Origin: Legionella qingyii
GTDB taxonomy: Bacteria; Pseudomonadota; Gammaproteobacteria; Legionellales; Legionellaceae
DNA: 64,000 nt
NCBI RefSeq assembly: GCF_003184185.1
Contig: NZ_QHJG01000003.1
Coordinates: forward strand, 1 to 64,000
Direction: 5' to 3'
Under the pieces are notes generated by a model. It was not told the origin of the DNA and did not search any database. It saw only the letters and a program-made list of their open reading frames with translations. Numbering within the stretch: position 1 is the first letter of the stretch; each line of letters opens with the position of its first letter. Both the position numbers and the translations under genes were made by a program. This document shows, piece after piece, positions 9,303-17,836 of the stretch.

Positions 9303-9316
9303 ATTTGTACGCAAAT
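9303..9316. promoter_or_regulatory. Small inverted repeat before umuD
   Basis: ATTTG-TACG-CAAAT, 5-bp arms, 17 bases before the umuD ATG. It is a candidate operator only; no LexA-type CTG-N10-CAG box was seen here. Confidence 0.25.
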
Positions 9317-9332
9317 CAAAAAAAGAGTCATT

Positions 9333-9839
9333 ATGTCACCACGAGGCGGAAAAAGAGCAGGGGCAGGGCGTCCTAGGGGGGAGCCTACCAAAGCAGTTCG
9401 TATTTCCCTATCTCAGCTTGCTGAATTAGAGCAACTCAAGAATCGTAAGATTTACCAATTGCCGGTATTCGCAAGTAAAATACAAGCTGGATTTCCTTCA
9501 CCTGCCGATGATTACATAGAAGGATATCTCGATTTAAATACCAAATTCATTAAACATCCCTCAGCTACATTCGTTTTGCAAGCTACTGGGGATTCGATGG
9601 TGGATGCGGGTATTTTTTCAGGTGATTGGCTTTTAGTGGATAGAAGCATAGAACCTTCTGATGGACGAATTGTAATAGCGGCGGTCAATGGTGAACTTAC
9701 CGTAAAACGCCTTTCCAAAACAAGAGGGAGGGTACAATTACTTCCTGCCAATCCTAAGTTTAACCCCATTGATATTACGGAGGAGGATGAAATGGTGATT
9801 TGGGGGGTAGTGACTTTAGTTCTTCATGAGCTTGCCTAA
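9333..9839 (+). CDS. umuD: UmuD-like S24 family translesion protein
   Basis: A 168-residue UmuD homologue that would self-cleave on RecA filaments and join UmuC to form DNA polymerase V. The cleavage site is Ala52-Gly53 in AGFPSPADDY, the catalytic Ser88 lies in GDSMVDAG, and Lys125 in ELTVKRL. The N-terminus is longer than in E. coli UmuD (139 residues) and basic (RGGKRAGAGRPRGEPTK), as in many gammaproteobacterial homologues. Its stop is one base before the preferred umuC ATG, indicating a coupled pair. Confidence 0.9.
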   Translation: MSPRGGKRAGAGRPRGEPTKAVRISLSQLAELEQLKNRKIYQLPVFASKIQAGFPSPADDYIEGYLDLNTKFIKHPSATFVLQATGDSMVDAGIFSGDWLLVDRSIEPSDGRIVIAAVNGELTVKRLSKTRGRVQLLPANPKFNPIDITEEDEMVIWGVVTLVLHELA

Positions 9840-9840
9840 C

Positions 9841-11103
9841 ATGTTTGCCCTAGTTGACTGCAATAATTTTTATGCGAGCTGCGAACGATTGTTTCGTCCT
9901 GACTTAAAAGATGTTCCCATCGTGGTTTTATCCAATAACGATGGATGTTGCATTGCGCGCTCGAATGAGGCCAAGGCATTAGGAATTGCTATGGGTGAGC
10001 CTTATTTTAAAATTAAAGATTTGTGCAAACAGCATGGAGTAAAGGCCTTTTCCTCGAATTACACCCTTTATGGCAACATCAGTCATCGAGTGATGTGTAC
10101 TATTGAAGAAAGTTGGCCGCATTTGGAAATCTATTCCATTGATGAAGCCTTTCTTGATTTAAGTAGCTTACCGGCCTATAGCCATGATTCCTTTTGTAAG
10201 CAGCTACAGAAGAAAATCCTAAAGCACACAGGAATACCTACCTCTATAGGGATTGGACCCACTAAAACATTAGCGAAGGCGGCCAATTATCTTTCTAAAA
10301 AGGTCTTTAAGATACCGGTATTTAATATCACATCAAATCGTGAGCAATTATTAAAGCAAATTTCAGTAGGGGAGGTATGGGGGGTAGGGCGGCAATGGGA
10401 AAATAAATTAATCGCACGAGGTATTCATACTGCCTATGATTTGGCAATGACCAATCCTCATCTTTTGAAGAAGAGTTTTAATGTTGTTTTGATGCGTACC
10501 GCGCTTGAGCTTCAAGGAATTGCCTGTGGTGCTTTAGAAGACGTCGAGCCGAAACAAAATATCATGTCATCCAAAAGTTTTGGGCAGATGCAAACACAAC
10601 GTTCCTCGATTGCTGAATCAGTAAGTAGTCATTGTGCACGTGCGGTGGAGAAAATGCGTCACCAAGATTTGTTGGCGCAACGCATTGCTGTTTTTGTACA
10701 TACCAATCGGTTTCGTGAGGATTTGGCCCAGCATTTTCAATCCATAGAATTTCGATTGATTAATCCAACGGATGATTTGCGATTAATTACTAAAATCGCC
10801 AAGCGATGTCTTCATCGTATTTTTAAACCAGGATATTACTATAAAAAAGCAGGAGTAAGTCTTCTTGATTTGACTCCTAAGAATCCACGACAATTGGACA
10901 TCTTTGATCAGCCGAGCGATGAGTATTTACATCATACGGAGCAATTGATGAGTGTGTTGGATCAAATCAATCAAAAGTATGGAAGAAGCACGATTCGACT
11001 CGCAGCTGAAGGATATTCAAAACCTTGGGCTATGCGAGCAGAGCTTAAATCACCTGCTTATACCACGCGATGGTCTGATGTTCCTCAAGTTCGTTTGTAT
11101 TGA
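9841..11103 (+). CDS. umuC: DNA polymerase V catalytic subunit UmuC
   Basis: A 420-residue Y-family polymerase for error-prone bypass of lesions. MFALVDCNNFYASCERLF holds the first metal-binding Asp. VVLSNNDGCCIARSNEAKALG and EIYSIDEAFLDL (second acidic motif) follow. A helix-hairpin-helix lies around VGEVWGVGRQWENKL, and the C-terminal UmuC-type extension is present. I start at ATG 9841, because the E. coli protein begins MFAL, rather than at 9826 inside umuD. Its stop abuts the dinB ribosome site. Confidence 0.92.
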   Translation: MFALVDCNNFYASCERLFRPDLKDVPIVVLSNNDGCCIARSNEAKALGIAMGEPYFKIKDLCKQHGVKAFSSNYTLYGNISHRVMCTIEESWPHLEIYSIDEAFLDLSSLPAYSHDSFCKQLQKKILKHTGIPTSIGIGPTKTLAKAANYLSKKVFKIPVFNITSNREQLLKQISVGEVWGVGRQWENKLIARGIHTAYDLAMTNPHLLKKSFNVVLMRTALELQGIACGALEDVEPKQNIMSSKSFGQMQTQRSSIAESVSSHCARAVEKMRHQDLLAQRIAVFVHTNRFREDLAQHFQSIEFRLINPTDDLRLITKIAKRCLHRIFKPGYYYKKAGVSLLDLTPKNPRQLDIFDQPSDEYLHHTEQLMSVLDQINQKYGRSTIRLAAEGYSKPWAMRAELKSPAYTTRWSDVPQVRLY

Positions 11104-11114
11104 AAGGATGTATA

Positions 11115-12215
11115 ATGAATGAACTAAAGAGGAGCCCAATAAGAAAAATTATTCATATTGATATGGATTGTTTTTATGCCGCAATCGAAATGCGCGATTT
11201 TCCTGAGCTTGCCAATAAACCCATCGCGGTAGGAGGGGCTGCTGATCGAAGAGGGGTTATTGCTACGTGCAATTATGCGGCACGAGCTTATGGGGTACGT
11301 TCAGCCATGCCCACAGCACAAGCACTAAAGTTATGTCGCCACCTCATCTTACGGCCTGTCCGCATGGAAGTTTATCGAAGCGAAAGTCAATACATTAGGG
11401 CCTTATTCGAAGAGTATACCGATTTGATTGAACCTTTATCTTTGGATGAGGCCTATCTTGACGTGACGAATTCTACCAATTGTAAAGGGAGTGCGACCTG
11501 GATGGCACAAGAAATTCGCGAGCGAATTTATCAGACACGACAATTGACTGCGAGTGCAGGAATTGCGCCAAATAAAAGCTTGGCAAAAATTGCCAGTGAT
11601 TGGCATAAACCCAATGGGCAAAAGGTGATTAAGCCAGAAGAAGTGGCTTCATTTATGATTGATTTACCGGTGCGCAAATTATTTGGTGTGGGTCCTAAAA
11701 TGGAAGAAAAACTAAACTCTTTGAATATTAAAACATGTGGCGATGTACAACGCCATTCAGTGGACTATTTATTTAATGAGTTTGGCGTTATGGGGCAGAG
11801 ACTTTATGATTTAGCCCGTGGAGTTGATGAGCGTCCAGTTAATCCTGAGCGTATTCGAAAATCAATAAGTGTTGAAGAAACCTATTTACACGATTTACTC
11901 GATGTAGAATCTTGTTTTGCTGCGCTACCCGAATTAATGGTTCGTCTTGAAACACGAATCCAACGTGCGGGAGACATTTTCGGGATACACACTCTTTTTG
12001 TTAAATTAAAATTTAATGATTTTCAGCAAACCACTGTTGAATGTGTGCATGATCATCTCGATGTAAATATTTTATGCCAACTTATCCATGAAGGATTTTT
12101 GAGAAAACGTATGCCAGTAAGATTGTTAGGCATAGGAATCAAATTGAAGCAGGAGAGGATCCATGAGGGAATTCAACTCGAATTAAACTTAGATGAGAGT
12201 CAATTAGATAATTAG
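11115..12215 (+). CDS. dinB: DNA polymerase IV
   Basis: A 366-residue Y-family polymerase, distinct from the neighbouring UmuC. HIDMDCFYAAIE and PLSLDEAYLDVT carry the catalytic acids. RRGVIATCNYAARAYGVRSAMP is the dNTP-binding block, followed by an HhH (FGVGPKMEEKL). The C-terminal QLELNL fits a beta-clamp binding peptide. I choose ATG 11115 with AAAGGA 6 bases upstream; the TTG frame at 11100 overlaps umuC. Pol IV in the same operon as Pol V is an unusual concentration of error-prone polymerases. Its stop overlaps the convergent GNAT gene's stop by 4 bases. Confidence 0.92.
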   Translation: MNELKRSPIRKIIHIDMDCFYAAIEMRDFPELANKPIAVGGAADRRGVIATCNYAARAYGVRSAMPTAQALKLCRHLILRPVRMEVYRSESQYIRALFEEYTDLIEPLSLDEAYLDVTNSTNCKGSATWMAQEIRERIYQTRQLTASAGIAPNKSLAKIASDWHKPNGQKVIKPEEVASFMIDLPVRKLFGVGPKMEEKLNSLNIKTCGDVQRHSVDYLFNEFGVMGQRLYDLARGVDERPVNPERIRKSISVEETYLHDLLDVESCFAALPELMVRLETRIQRAGDIFGIHTLFVKLKFNDFQQTTVECVHDHLDVNILCQLIHEGFLRKRMPVRLLGIGIKLKQERIHEGIQLELNLDESQLDN

Positions 12216-12745
12216 GATTTATTGGTTATTTCAAATTTCATAATCTCTTTATTCCAATAATTGAGCATTCCTGTATTGCTCATCCCGCATTTGATTAATA
12301 CATTTTGTGACGAGGTATTTCCAGGATGTACTACAGCAATTAGTTTTTGTAAGTTGAGCTTTTGAAATGCAAATTGAATTAGAGATGTGGTAATTTCTGT
12401 GGCGTACCCGTTTCCCCAGTATTTAGGTAATAAAGCATAAGCGAGTTCAACCTCGGGTTGATTGTCGTCATAATTGAGGTGGATCAGACCTGCTCGACCG
12501 ATAAATTCATGTGAGTTTTTAGTATAAACCGAGCCTAAACTAAATTGATGTTTATGATAATGATGAATTGCTTTTTCTAATCCAAGCTTCACTTCATTTT
12601 TGTCACGTACCCCATTACCTATAAAACTCATTACTTCAGAATTTGATTGGAGTTGATACAGATTATCAAAATCATTAAGCGTTGGTTCCTGAATAATTAG
12701 CCTGGATGTAGTGAATAATACATTCATTGGATTTTCAAGAACCAT
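12212..12745 (-). CDS. GNAT acetyltransferase (RimJ/RimL-like)
   Basis: A 177-residue N-acetyltransferase. It contains TSRLIIQEPTLNDFDNLY at the N-terminus, VELAYALLPKYWGNGYATE (acetyl-CoA loop Q/RxxGxG/A variant) and VVHPGNTSSQNVLIKCGM near the C-terminus. The open frame extends upstream to 13060, but AGGAG 5 bases before ATG 12745 marks the true start; the upstream part belongs to a decayed gene. The substrate is unknown, probably a protein N-terminus or small amine. Confidence 0.8.
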   Translation of the reverse strand: MVLENPMNVLFTTSRLIIQEPTLNDFDNLYQLQSNSEVMSFIGNGVRDKNEVKLGLEKAIHHYHKHQFSLGSVYTKNSHEFIGRAGLIHLNYDDNQPEVELAYALLPKYWGNGYATEITTSLIQFAFQKLNLQKLIAVVHPGNTSSQNVLIKCGMSNTGMLNYWNKEIMKFEITNKS

Positions 12746-13381
12746 GATTTCTCCTATTCGATTGTATATCAGTACACATGTTGGCAATGAGGATGTATAT
12801 TCTATCCTCTCATCTTGATGCACTTTATTTACTTGATTTATGAAGGTGTTACCTCCTCCTTTTAAATTCAATTTAGAGCCTGATAATTCAGGAAAACATT
12901 GAGTTGAAGTAACTGAGGTTTCAAGCATTTCAATACCAAAATTTAAGTAATGAATGGTTCGAATCTCACTATTTACCAGCCCTTGTATGCTATGTAAATA
13001 AGTAGTTATCAAAATCTTTAATTTCCTGATATTGAATTTTAATTCCAATAGATGTGGCATAGTCTCTTAGTTTTTTTCCAAATCATTGATAATCACTTTA
13101 GAAGGAATACTATCAAGAACATCTCCAAAGCAATTACTTCTATCCATTCCTGAAAAGGAATTTTGTTCAACATACATTGCGTGATTGCGAATAGGAACCT
13201 CATATTTTTGAAACATGAGAATTTCCTTTTCTGGAAACTGTAGTTTTAATTGTATTGCACCTAAAAGACCAATTGTCAATACACCCTCTAGAGTAGAGTG
13301 AATCCGAGATAAAAAGATTTGGTTATTCTCCTGATTTTGAGCAAAATCACTAAAATGATGACCGGCATTAAGGCCTTTCAT
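12746..13381 (-). pseudogene. Decayed FAD-dependent monooxygenase-like gene
   Basis: Two adjacent frames that read as one protein after frameshift repair. Frame one contains LTIGLLGAIQLKLQFPEKE followed by ILMFQKYEVPIRNH, like the dinucleotide-binding start of flavin monooxygenases. It ends DLEKN at an A-run near 13070. Shifting there continues as KLRDYATSIGIKIQYQEIKDFDNYL. A second shift enters the frame beginning near 13010 and running up to the GNAT start. At least two frameshifts and no good start make it inactive. The flavin assignment is by resemblance only. Confidence 0.55.
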
Positions 13382-13598
13382 TTAGCACAAGCAACCTTAT
13401 CATGGGTTCAGATACACCACATACTGAGAAAAAAATCAGTGGCAACTAGAAAATATGACTCTTGTTGAACAATTCTATGAGTTAGCTGCTTAGCTACCCA
13501 CAAAATAACTGCAATTACCAGCGGGAAAAATTTTTGCGACAAAACCATTCAAAAAACCAATGTTTCAAAATTGTAAAGCCTATGAAAAAATATCGTTA

Positions 13599-13618
13599 AT
13601 TAATAGTTTGTTAATCAT
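13599..13618 (+). promoter_or_regulatory. PmrA-like box for member C
   Basis: ATTAATAGT-TT-GTTAATCAT, two TTAAT half-sites 11 bp apart, 52 bases before the ATG at 13670, followed by an AT-rich -10-like stretch. Confidence 0.5.
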
Positions 13619-13669
13619 ATTATCTTAAAATGCAATTGTTGGGCATAGTGATTATTTGGAGTTCATATT

Positions 13670-14392
13670 ATGAAGAGTAATAAAGAGAAAACAATACAAG
13701 ATGAAAAAATGGTAAAGGCTAGTACTGATTATCATATAGCTTCTTTCGTAAAAGAGACGAATCAAAAAAATGGACCAGGTCACGTATCAGTTGCAACTGT
13801 GAAACAACAAGAAGGAAAAACCAAGATAAATCATACAAGCTTCTTCCCCGGAGCAGTAGGCTCCCTTGTGAATGCAGTCACTTTTGGATCAGTACCGGTT
13901 GGGGGGCAGCTTGCTAATGATTATAAAGAAGACCTCGAAGAAGCTGATCATGTTTTTATCAAAAAATGCAGGCCAGAGGAATATAAAAATGGGGTACAAG
14001 CCCAGAAAAAATTCGAAGATGACGTTAAGAGTGGATCGCGCTATTACGCTGTTTTTGGTATTATAAATCCACTTTCTTCTCCTGTTGCTGCAGCTTATAG
14101 TGCTTATCAAAGCTCTCAATTAAGTAGAAAGAAATTTGAACAAACAAATGGGAATGCACCAAAAGAGGATATGTGCGGAATTGAAGTATATGACAACGAC
14201 AGTCATGTTCAAAAAAAGATCGAGGTAGATAACTGTTGCAGTTCATCCACTCATATCTGTAACGCGGCTGGAGTTTCTGTATCGAACCCTCTCGTACCAA
14301 CTTTTTTTCCCACGGAACTCAGACAGCAAGGATTTGAGAAAATCGATAAGGAAGAATTCAAATCTAGGTTTGTAAACAATAACAAAAAATAA
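13670..14392 (+). CDS. GHxS/NC-family putative effector, member C
   Basis: A 240-residue divergent member of the family at 1080-3294 and 14498-15250. It keeps NGPGHVSVA (His38), SGSRYYAVFG at the place of the SG..SYQL.P block, and VDNCCSSSTHICNAAG (Asn188-Cys189) followed by P...FP. The segment VFGIINPLSSPVAAAYSAY is hydrophobic and glycine-poor, unlike the other members. GGAG lies 8 bases before ATG and a PmrA-like box precedes the gene. It is convergent with member D, with about 105 bases between the stops. Function is unknown; a cysteine hydrolase fold is inferred. Confidence 0.75.
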   Translation: MKSNKEKTIQDEKMVKASTDYHIASFVKETNQKNGPGHVSVATVKQQEGKTKINHTSFFPGAVGSLVNAVTFGSVPVGGQLANDYKEDLEEADHVFIKKCRPEEYKNGVQAQKKFEDDVKSGSRYYAVFGIINPLSSPVAAAYSAYQSSQLSRKKFEQTNGNAPKEDMCGIEVYDNDSHVQKKIEVDNCCSSSTHICNAAGVSVSNPLVPTFFPTELRQQGFEKIDKEEFKSRFVNNNKK

Positions 14393-14497
14393 CTTTAGTT
14401 AGATGCTGATCTATTCGCCATTCAAGCTAAACAGCCCAAAATGGCGAATGCTATATACTAAAAAATGAATTAGGCGCCAAACAAACCATTATTGAAA

Positions 14498-15250
14498 TCA
14501 TGGTCCTTTATTTAAGGAGTCAGATAGTCCATTTGGCGATATGCCCCAAGGCAATTTTGATTTGACGATATGCTTACCACCACTATCCAAAATATCGCTA
14601 ACCAGCACACTGCAATTCGTGGTTTGATTATCGCTCTCTGCATATTTTGATGAGAGCCTCCTATTTATTTCTACGTCAATTGGGTCCTGATTAATGAAAG
14701 AGGGCATATCCTTGAAAAATCCATTTAGATTTATGTTAGGGAATAGCTGATAACTTGTTTTACCTGTTTGAACAGTATCTTCAATTTTATGAATATGATT
14801 TAACATTGCTTCTGTATCGAGATTTTCTATTTTAAATGTTTGATCGGGAGGTAATGGTTCGGGGTTTTCTGTAGATAAATTAGGTCTGGAATCGAAATCA
14901 TTAATATTACTTTTACCTCGGGAAATCGCTTCAGACTCCATATCCTCTGCTAGTGTCGTAGCAAGATGCGCAGGTAAGGGCAAAACAACAGTTGGACCCA
15001 TCGAAGGAATACTATTGGGATGAATACTTATATACTCTCCCGGATCTTCTTCATTCATTTTGGGTTTGGAACCGCCTATTTGGATAGCTGCATGACCAGG
15101 ACCTTGTGCAGTCATATTCCAAATATAGACCCAGGTACTTTGACTTTCTTTATAATTTGATGTTTCTTTTTGCTGTTTAAGGTGGGTAATATCAGAAACG
15201 CCATCATTACTTTCAGCCTTTTTAAAAGCTGACTTTAACCATTCAAACAT
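14498..15250 (-). CDS. GHxS/NC-family putative effector, member D
   Basis: A 250-residue protein closest to member A. Shared blocks are WVYIWN, GPGHAAIQI (His53), YISIHPNSIPS, PPDQTFKIENLDTEAM, TGKTSYQLFPN, TNCSVLVSDILDSGGK (Cys213) and PWGISP. It lacks the acidic C-terminal tail of A and B and ends shortly after the PW..P block. A strong GGAGG ribosome site precedes the ATG. No PmrA-like box was found upstream, so its regulation differs from its neighbour C. Confidence 0.78.
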   Translation of the reverse strand: MFEWLKSAFKKAESNDGVSDITHLKQQKETSNYKESQSTWVYIWNMTAQGPGHAAIQIGGSKPKMNEEDPGEYISIHPNSIPSMGPTVVLPLPAHLATTLAEDMESEAISRGKSNINDFDSRPNLSTENPEPLPPDQTFKIENLDTEAMLNHIHKIEDTVQTGKTSYQLFPNINLNGFFKDMPSFINQDPIDVEINRRLSSKYAESDNQTTNCSVLVSDILDSGGKHIVKSKLPWGISPNGLSDSLNKGP

Positions 15251-15339
15251 ACTGTTACCTCCGTTATATGATGACTAGACATCGCGGTTCTGTCTCACAA
15301 TCGAGTTATTGTCCGCGAGTTTATGCTGTAAGTCCATAG

Positions 15340-15665
15340 GCCTGTTCAAAAATAGTTTGGTTGACGGATTGGTTATGCTGTTTTAGCTGAATCCTTGCTA
15401 GCGTGACGTGGTCCAACAGATTTTGACAACCGGTGAAGAGATAATGTCCTTAACTGGATAAACTAATGGCAGTAAGAAAGAAATATTCAAACGAATTTAA
15501 ACTTGATGCAGTAAGTCTGTTATAAGATCAGGGCTATGGTTGTGTCATCTAGTAGATCTAAATCATTGGCAAATTTCTTCATATAGATCGCGCCAAGGGC
15601 AATCCACTCGCATGCGATACACCATGGCCTCATAGAAGAATTGGTATGGTTGGAGAGCTATATTT
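15340..15665 (+). mobile_element. Degenerate IS3-family transposase OrfA remnant
   Basis: ATG at 15466 opens MAVRKKYSNEFKLDAVS, typical of the start of IS3-type OrfA (helix-turn-helix) proteins. The frame then breaks within about 20 codons (a TAA follows near 15513) although DQGYG continues the theme. No orfB or inverted repeats could be defined, so limits are approximate. It sits at the left edge of the 15.7-21.4 kb duplication and may have helped shape it. Confidence 0.5.
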
Positions 15666-16044
15666 CTTTATACTGTAGGTCCATTCTATATTAATTTAAT
15701 GGTTTTTGATTTTATATTGATTGAATTGTTTGATTTTGGTACAATATATCCAATTTCGAGTGGGCTTCAGGATTCAACCTGAATTGAAACTTGAAATACA
15801 ACGACTTATCTTCTCCCCTAAGGATAGTTGGAGAACTGATTATTCTAGTTTTAATAAATAAACGGGTTTGTCGCTGAGATAAAGGTCAGGAATAAATAAA
15901 TTCAGGTTTGTTTACTCCTTAAGATTTTAATTCAGTGATAAAACGACTCGTTTTAATCCATCAAGTCTTACTTTATCTCCTGTTAAAACAAATTCCACTG
16001 CTCGTGCAGCAGTAATTTTAAATTTTTTCTAAGGAGTATTGACT

Positions 16045-17748
16045 ATGGCAATAATGAAACATGAATCAATAAAACCATCCCCTACGGTTGAAGGAATGAG
16101 CAGTGCTTGGCTCACCATTCGCGTTGTAAATAATGATGTATACCAATTCAATATGGGGTTAAATGAAATTTCAGCTGTTGTTGATACTTATGTTTCTATC
16201 GAGGAATTTAGTAAAAATCCATTTCAAGCTATTGAACAGGCGATTAATCAACAGTCCAAAATCAGCCCCGTTTTATTTACTAAAAAAATGGAACGTACCA
16301 GTGCCTGTGGCCAAGAACAAACTTCTGTATCCATGGATATATATCTTGCGACTTATATAGTAGAGGTTCAGTTTCCGTCATCTACTGTGAACAGCGCAAA
16401 GAAAAAGGAACGTACAGTTTATGAAAACGCATTTGAATTACCCAAAGGAATCCAAATTCAATCCAACCAGATAAAACGTATGGTTCTCGATGTATTGGGA
16501 TTAGAGCGTCATTTAATTGTTGCTCTTAACAAAACAAGTAAAAATTTGGAACGACATGAAATTTGTCTTTTCAAAGAAAATGACACCTGGTTTTATCGCT
16601 TATCTGGAGAAGAGCAAGCCTATATATTACCTAATATATTTGAGGAATCTTATCAACGATCCATCTATGATAGTTTAGATGTGTATGCAAGGAAGTTACC
16701 CGTTCGTACACCTCAATGGATAGATCTATGTAACGGAAAATATGGAGAATTGGCTATGGCACTTACCCTGGAAGTATTCAAGGTGATGGCTTCTGCAGGG
16801 CATATTCCCAAGGATTTCGGACTGGATTATCATTTCCCCTTGGTGTTAGACCGGACTGATCCTACCAATCTGGCAATGATGTTAATACAAGGTTCCATGC
16901 AGCAAGAATCTAACTTATCCAAATTGCCTGCAGACCTAATCAATAGAATTTTTGCAGACTCTGTTGATAAAAAACCAGAAGAGGTCAGCGCTTACATAAA
17001 CAAAGTAAATGAATCCGTTAAGAATATCTATACTGCTAGTATTGCCCCCCAACTGATTTGCAAAGGAAGCTGGAACAATACTCCAAGCATCAGTATTTCT
17101 TGTCCCAATGATCCAACACTTATTGATAAATTTTATCAATCGAGCCTGCAGTCTTTCCACCACATGGTGAATCTTGATCCGAAAAATCATCAAATTATCA
17201 TGAAATGCTCCAAAGGCCTTGGCGATCAGGGTGTTTATTTAGCCAATGAGGGACATGAACTGGCTATTGCTTTTGCATCTCAGGAAGAACGTGACAGCTG
17301 GGCTGAATTAATGGGTTTTCAGCATGATTATTACAATCAAGGAATTGGAATCTGGGCTGATCATCCTCAATGCATCTACTTCACGAGCAGGTTTTTCCTG
17401 ATTCAGGAATTAAAACAATACATTCAGGAAAAATACCAAAAAACGGAAGCCATCGTGCAAGCACTTGATACCCTCTCAGCTGAACCTAGCAGCATTCTTA
17501 CGAGATTCAGTCTCTTTGTGCAGCAATTTTATAGTAATGAACAAGAGGAAATGAAATCAAACCTGAAATGCTGCAACCAGCAAATTTTAGCTGCAAAACT
17601 ATTAATTGATGTTCTAAATAATAAAAGTGATGTTGACGGGTTAAGGGAGAAATATCCTGCTTATGTTTCAATCATGGAACACGATGAAGTGCTTCATGGT
17701 ATTCTGGCGCAAATTGAGGAGAACAGTTCTGCACCACAACCAATGTAA
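16045..17748 (+). CDS. Unknown 567-aa protein, intact paralogue
   Basis: A 567-residue soluble-looking protein that I do not recognise. No signal peptide, membrane segment or catalytic motif is evident. It has Cys/His scattered through the second half, a mostly helical last third (LKQYIQEKYQKTEAIVQALDTL onward) and a short C-terminal SSAPQPM. The ATG at 16045 has AAGGAG 8 bases upstream, so the TTG at 16039 is rejected. The paralogue at 19680 is interrupted. A lone, long orphan protein duplicated in an accessory region is a reasonable effector candidate, but nothing proves secretion. Confidence 0.7.
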   Translation: MAIMKHESIKPSPTVEGMSSAWLTIRVVNNDVYQFNMGLNEISAVVDTYVSIEEFSKNPFQAIEQAINQQSKISPVLFTKKMERTSACGQEQTSVSMDIYLATYIVEVQFPSSTVNSAKKKERTVYENAFELPKGIQIQSNQIKRMVLDVLGLERHLIVALNKTSKNLERHEICLFKENDTWFYRLSGEEQAYILPNIFEESYQRSIYDSLDVYARKLPVRTPQWIDLCNGKYGELAMALTLEVFKVMASAGHIPKDFGLDYHFPLVLDRTDPTNLAMMLIQGSMQQESNLSKLPADLINRIFADSVDKKPEEVSAYINKVNESVKNIYTASIAPQLICKGSWNNTPSISISCPNDPTLIDKFYQSSLQSFHHMVNLDPKNHQIIMKCSKGLGDQGVYLANEGHELAIAFASQEERDSWAELMGFQHDYYNQGIGIWADHPQCIYFTSRFFLIQELKQYIQEKYQKTEAIVQALDTLSAEPSSILTRFSLFVQQFYSNEQEEMKSNLKCCNQQILAAKLLIDVLNNKSDVDGLREKYPAYVSIMEHDEVLHGILAQIEENSSAPQPM

Positions 17749-17771
17749 CATACACACACTGATTGAGTTTA

Positions 17772-17804
17772 ATTCAGCCATATTAATCCATAATATGGCT
17801 GAAT
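17772..17804. terminator. Bidirectional hairpin, copy 1
   Basis: Perfect 14-bp arms ATTCAGCCATATTA/TAATATGGCTGAAT with a 5-base loop, between the convergent ends of the 567-aa gene and the MFS gene. The same hairpin recurs at 21413-21445. Confidence 0.7.
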
Positions 17805-17836
17805 CAATAATGATCAAAAGCGTTTTTGGCTTCGTT

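Larger units (their letters stand above)
15731..17805 (+). repeat. Segmental duplication, copy 1
   Basis: About 2.07 kb that recurs at 19366-21446, covering about 310 bases of upstream DNA, the whole gene, and the 33-base hairpin after it. The upstream part is nearly identical for about 250 bases (from about 15795), including a TTCAGTGATAAAACGACTCG stretch in both. Confidence 0.9.
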
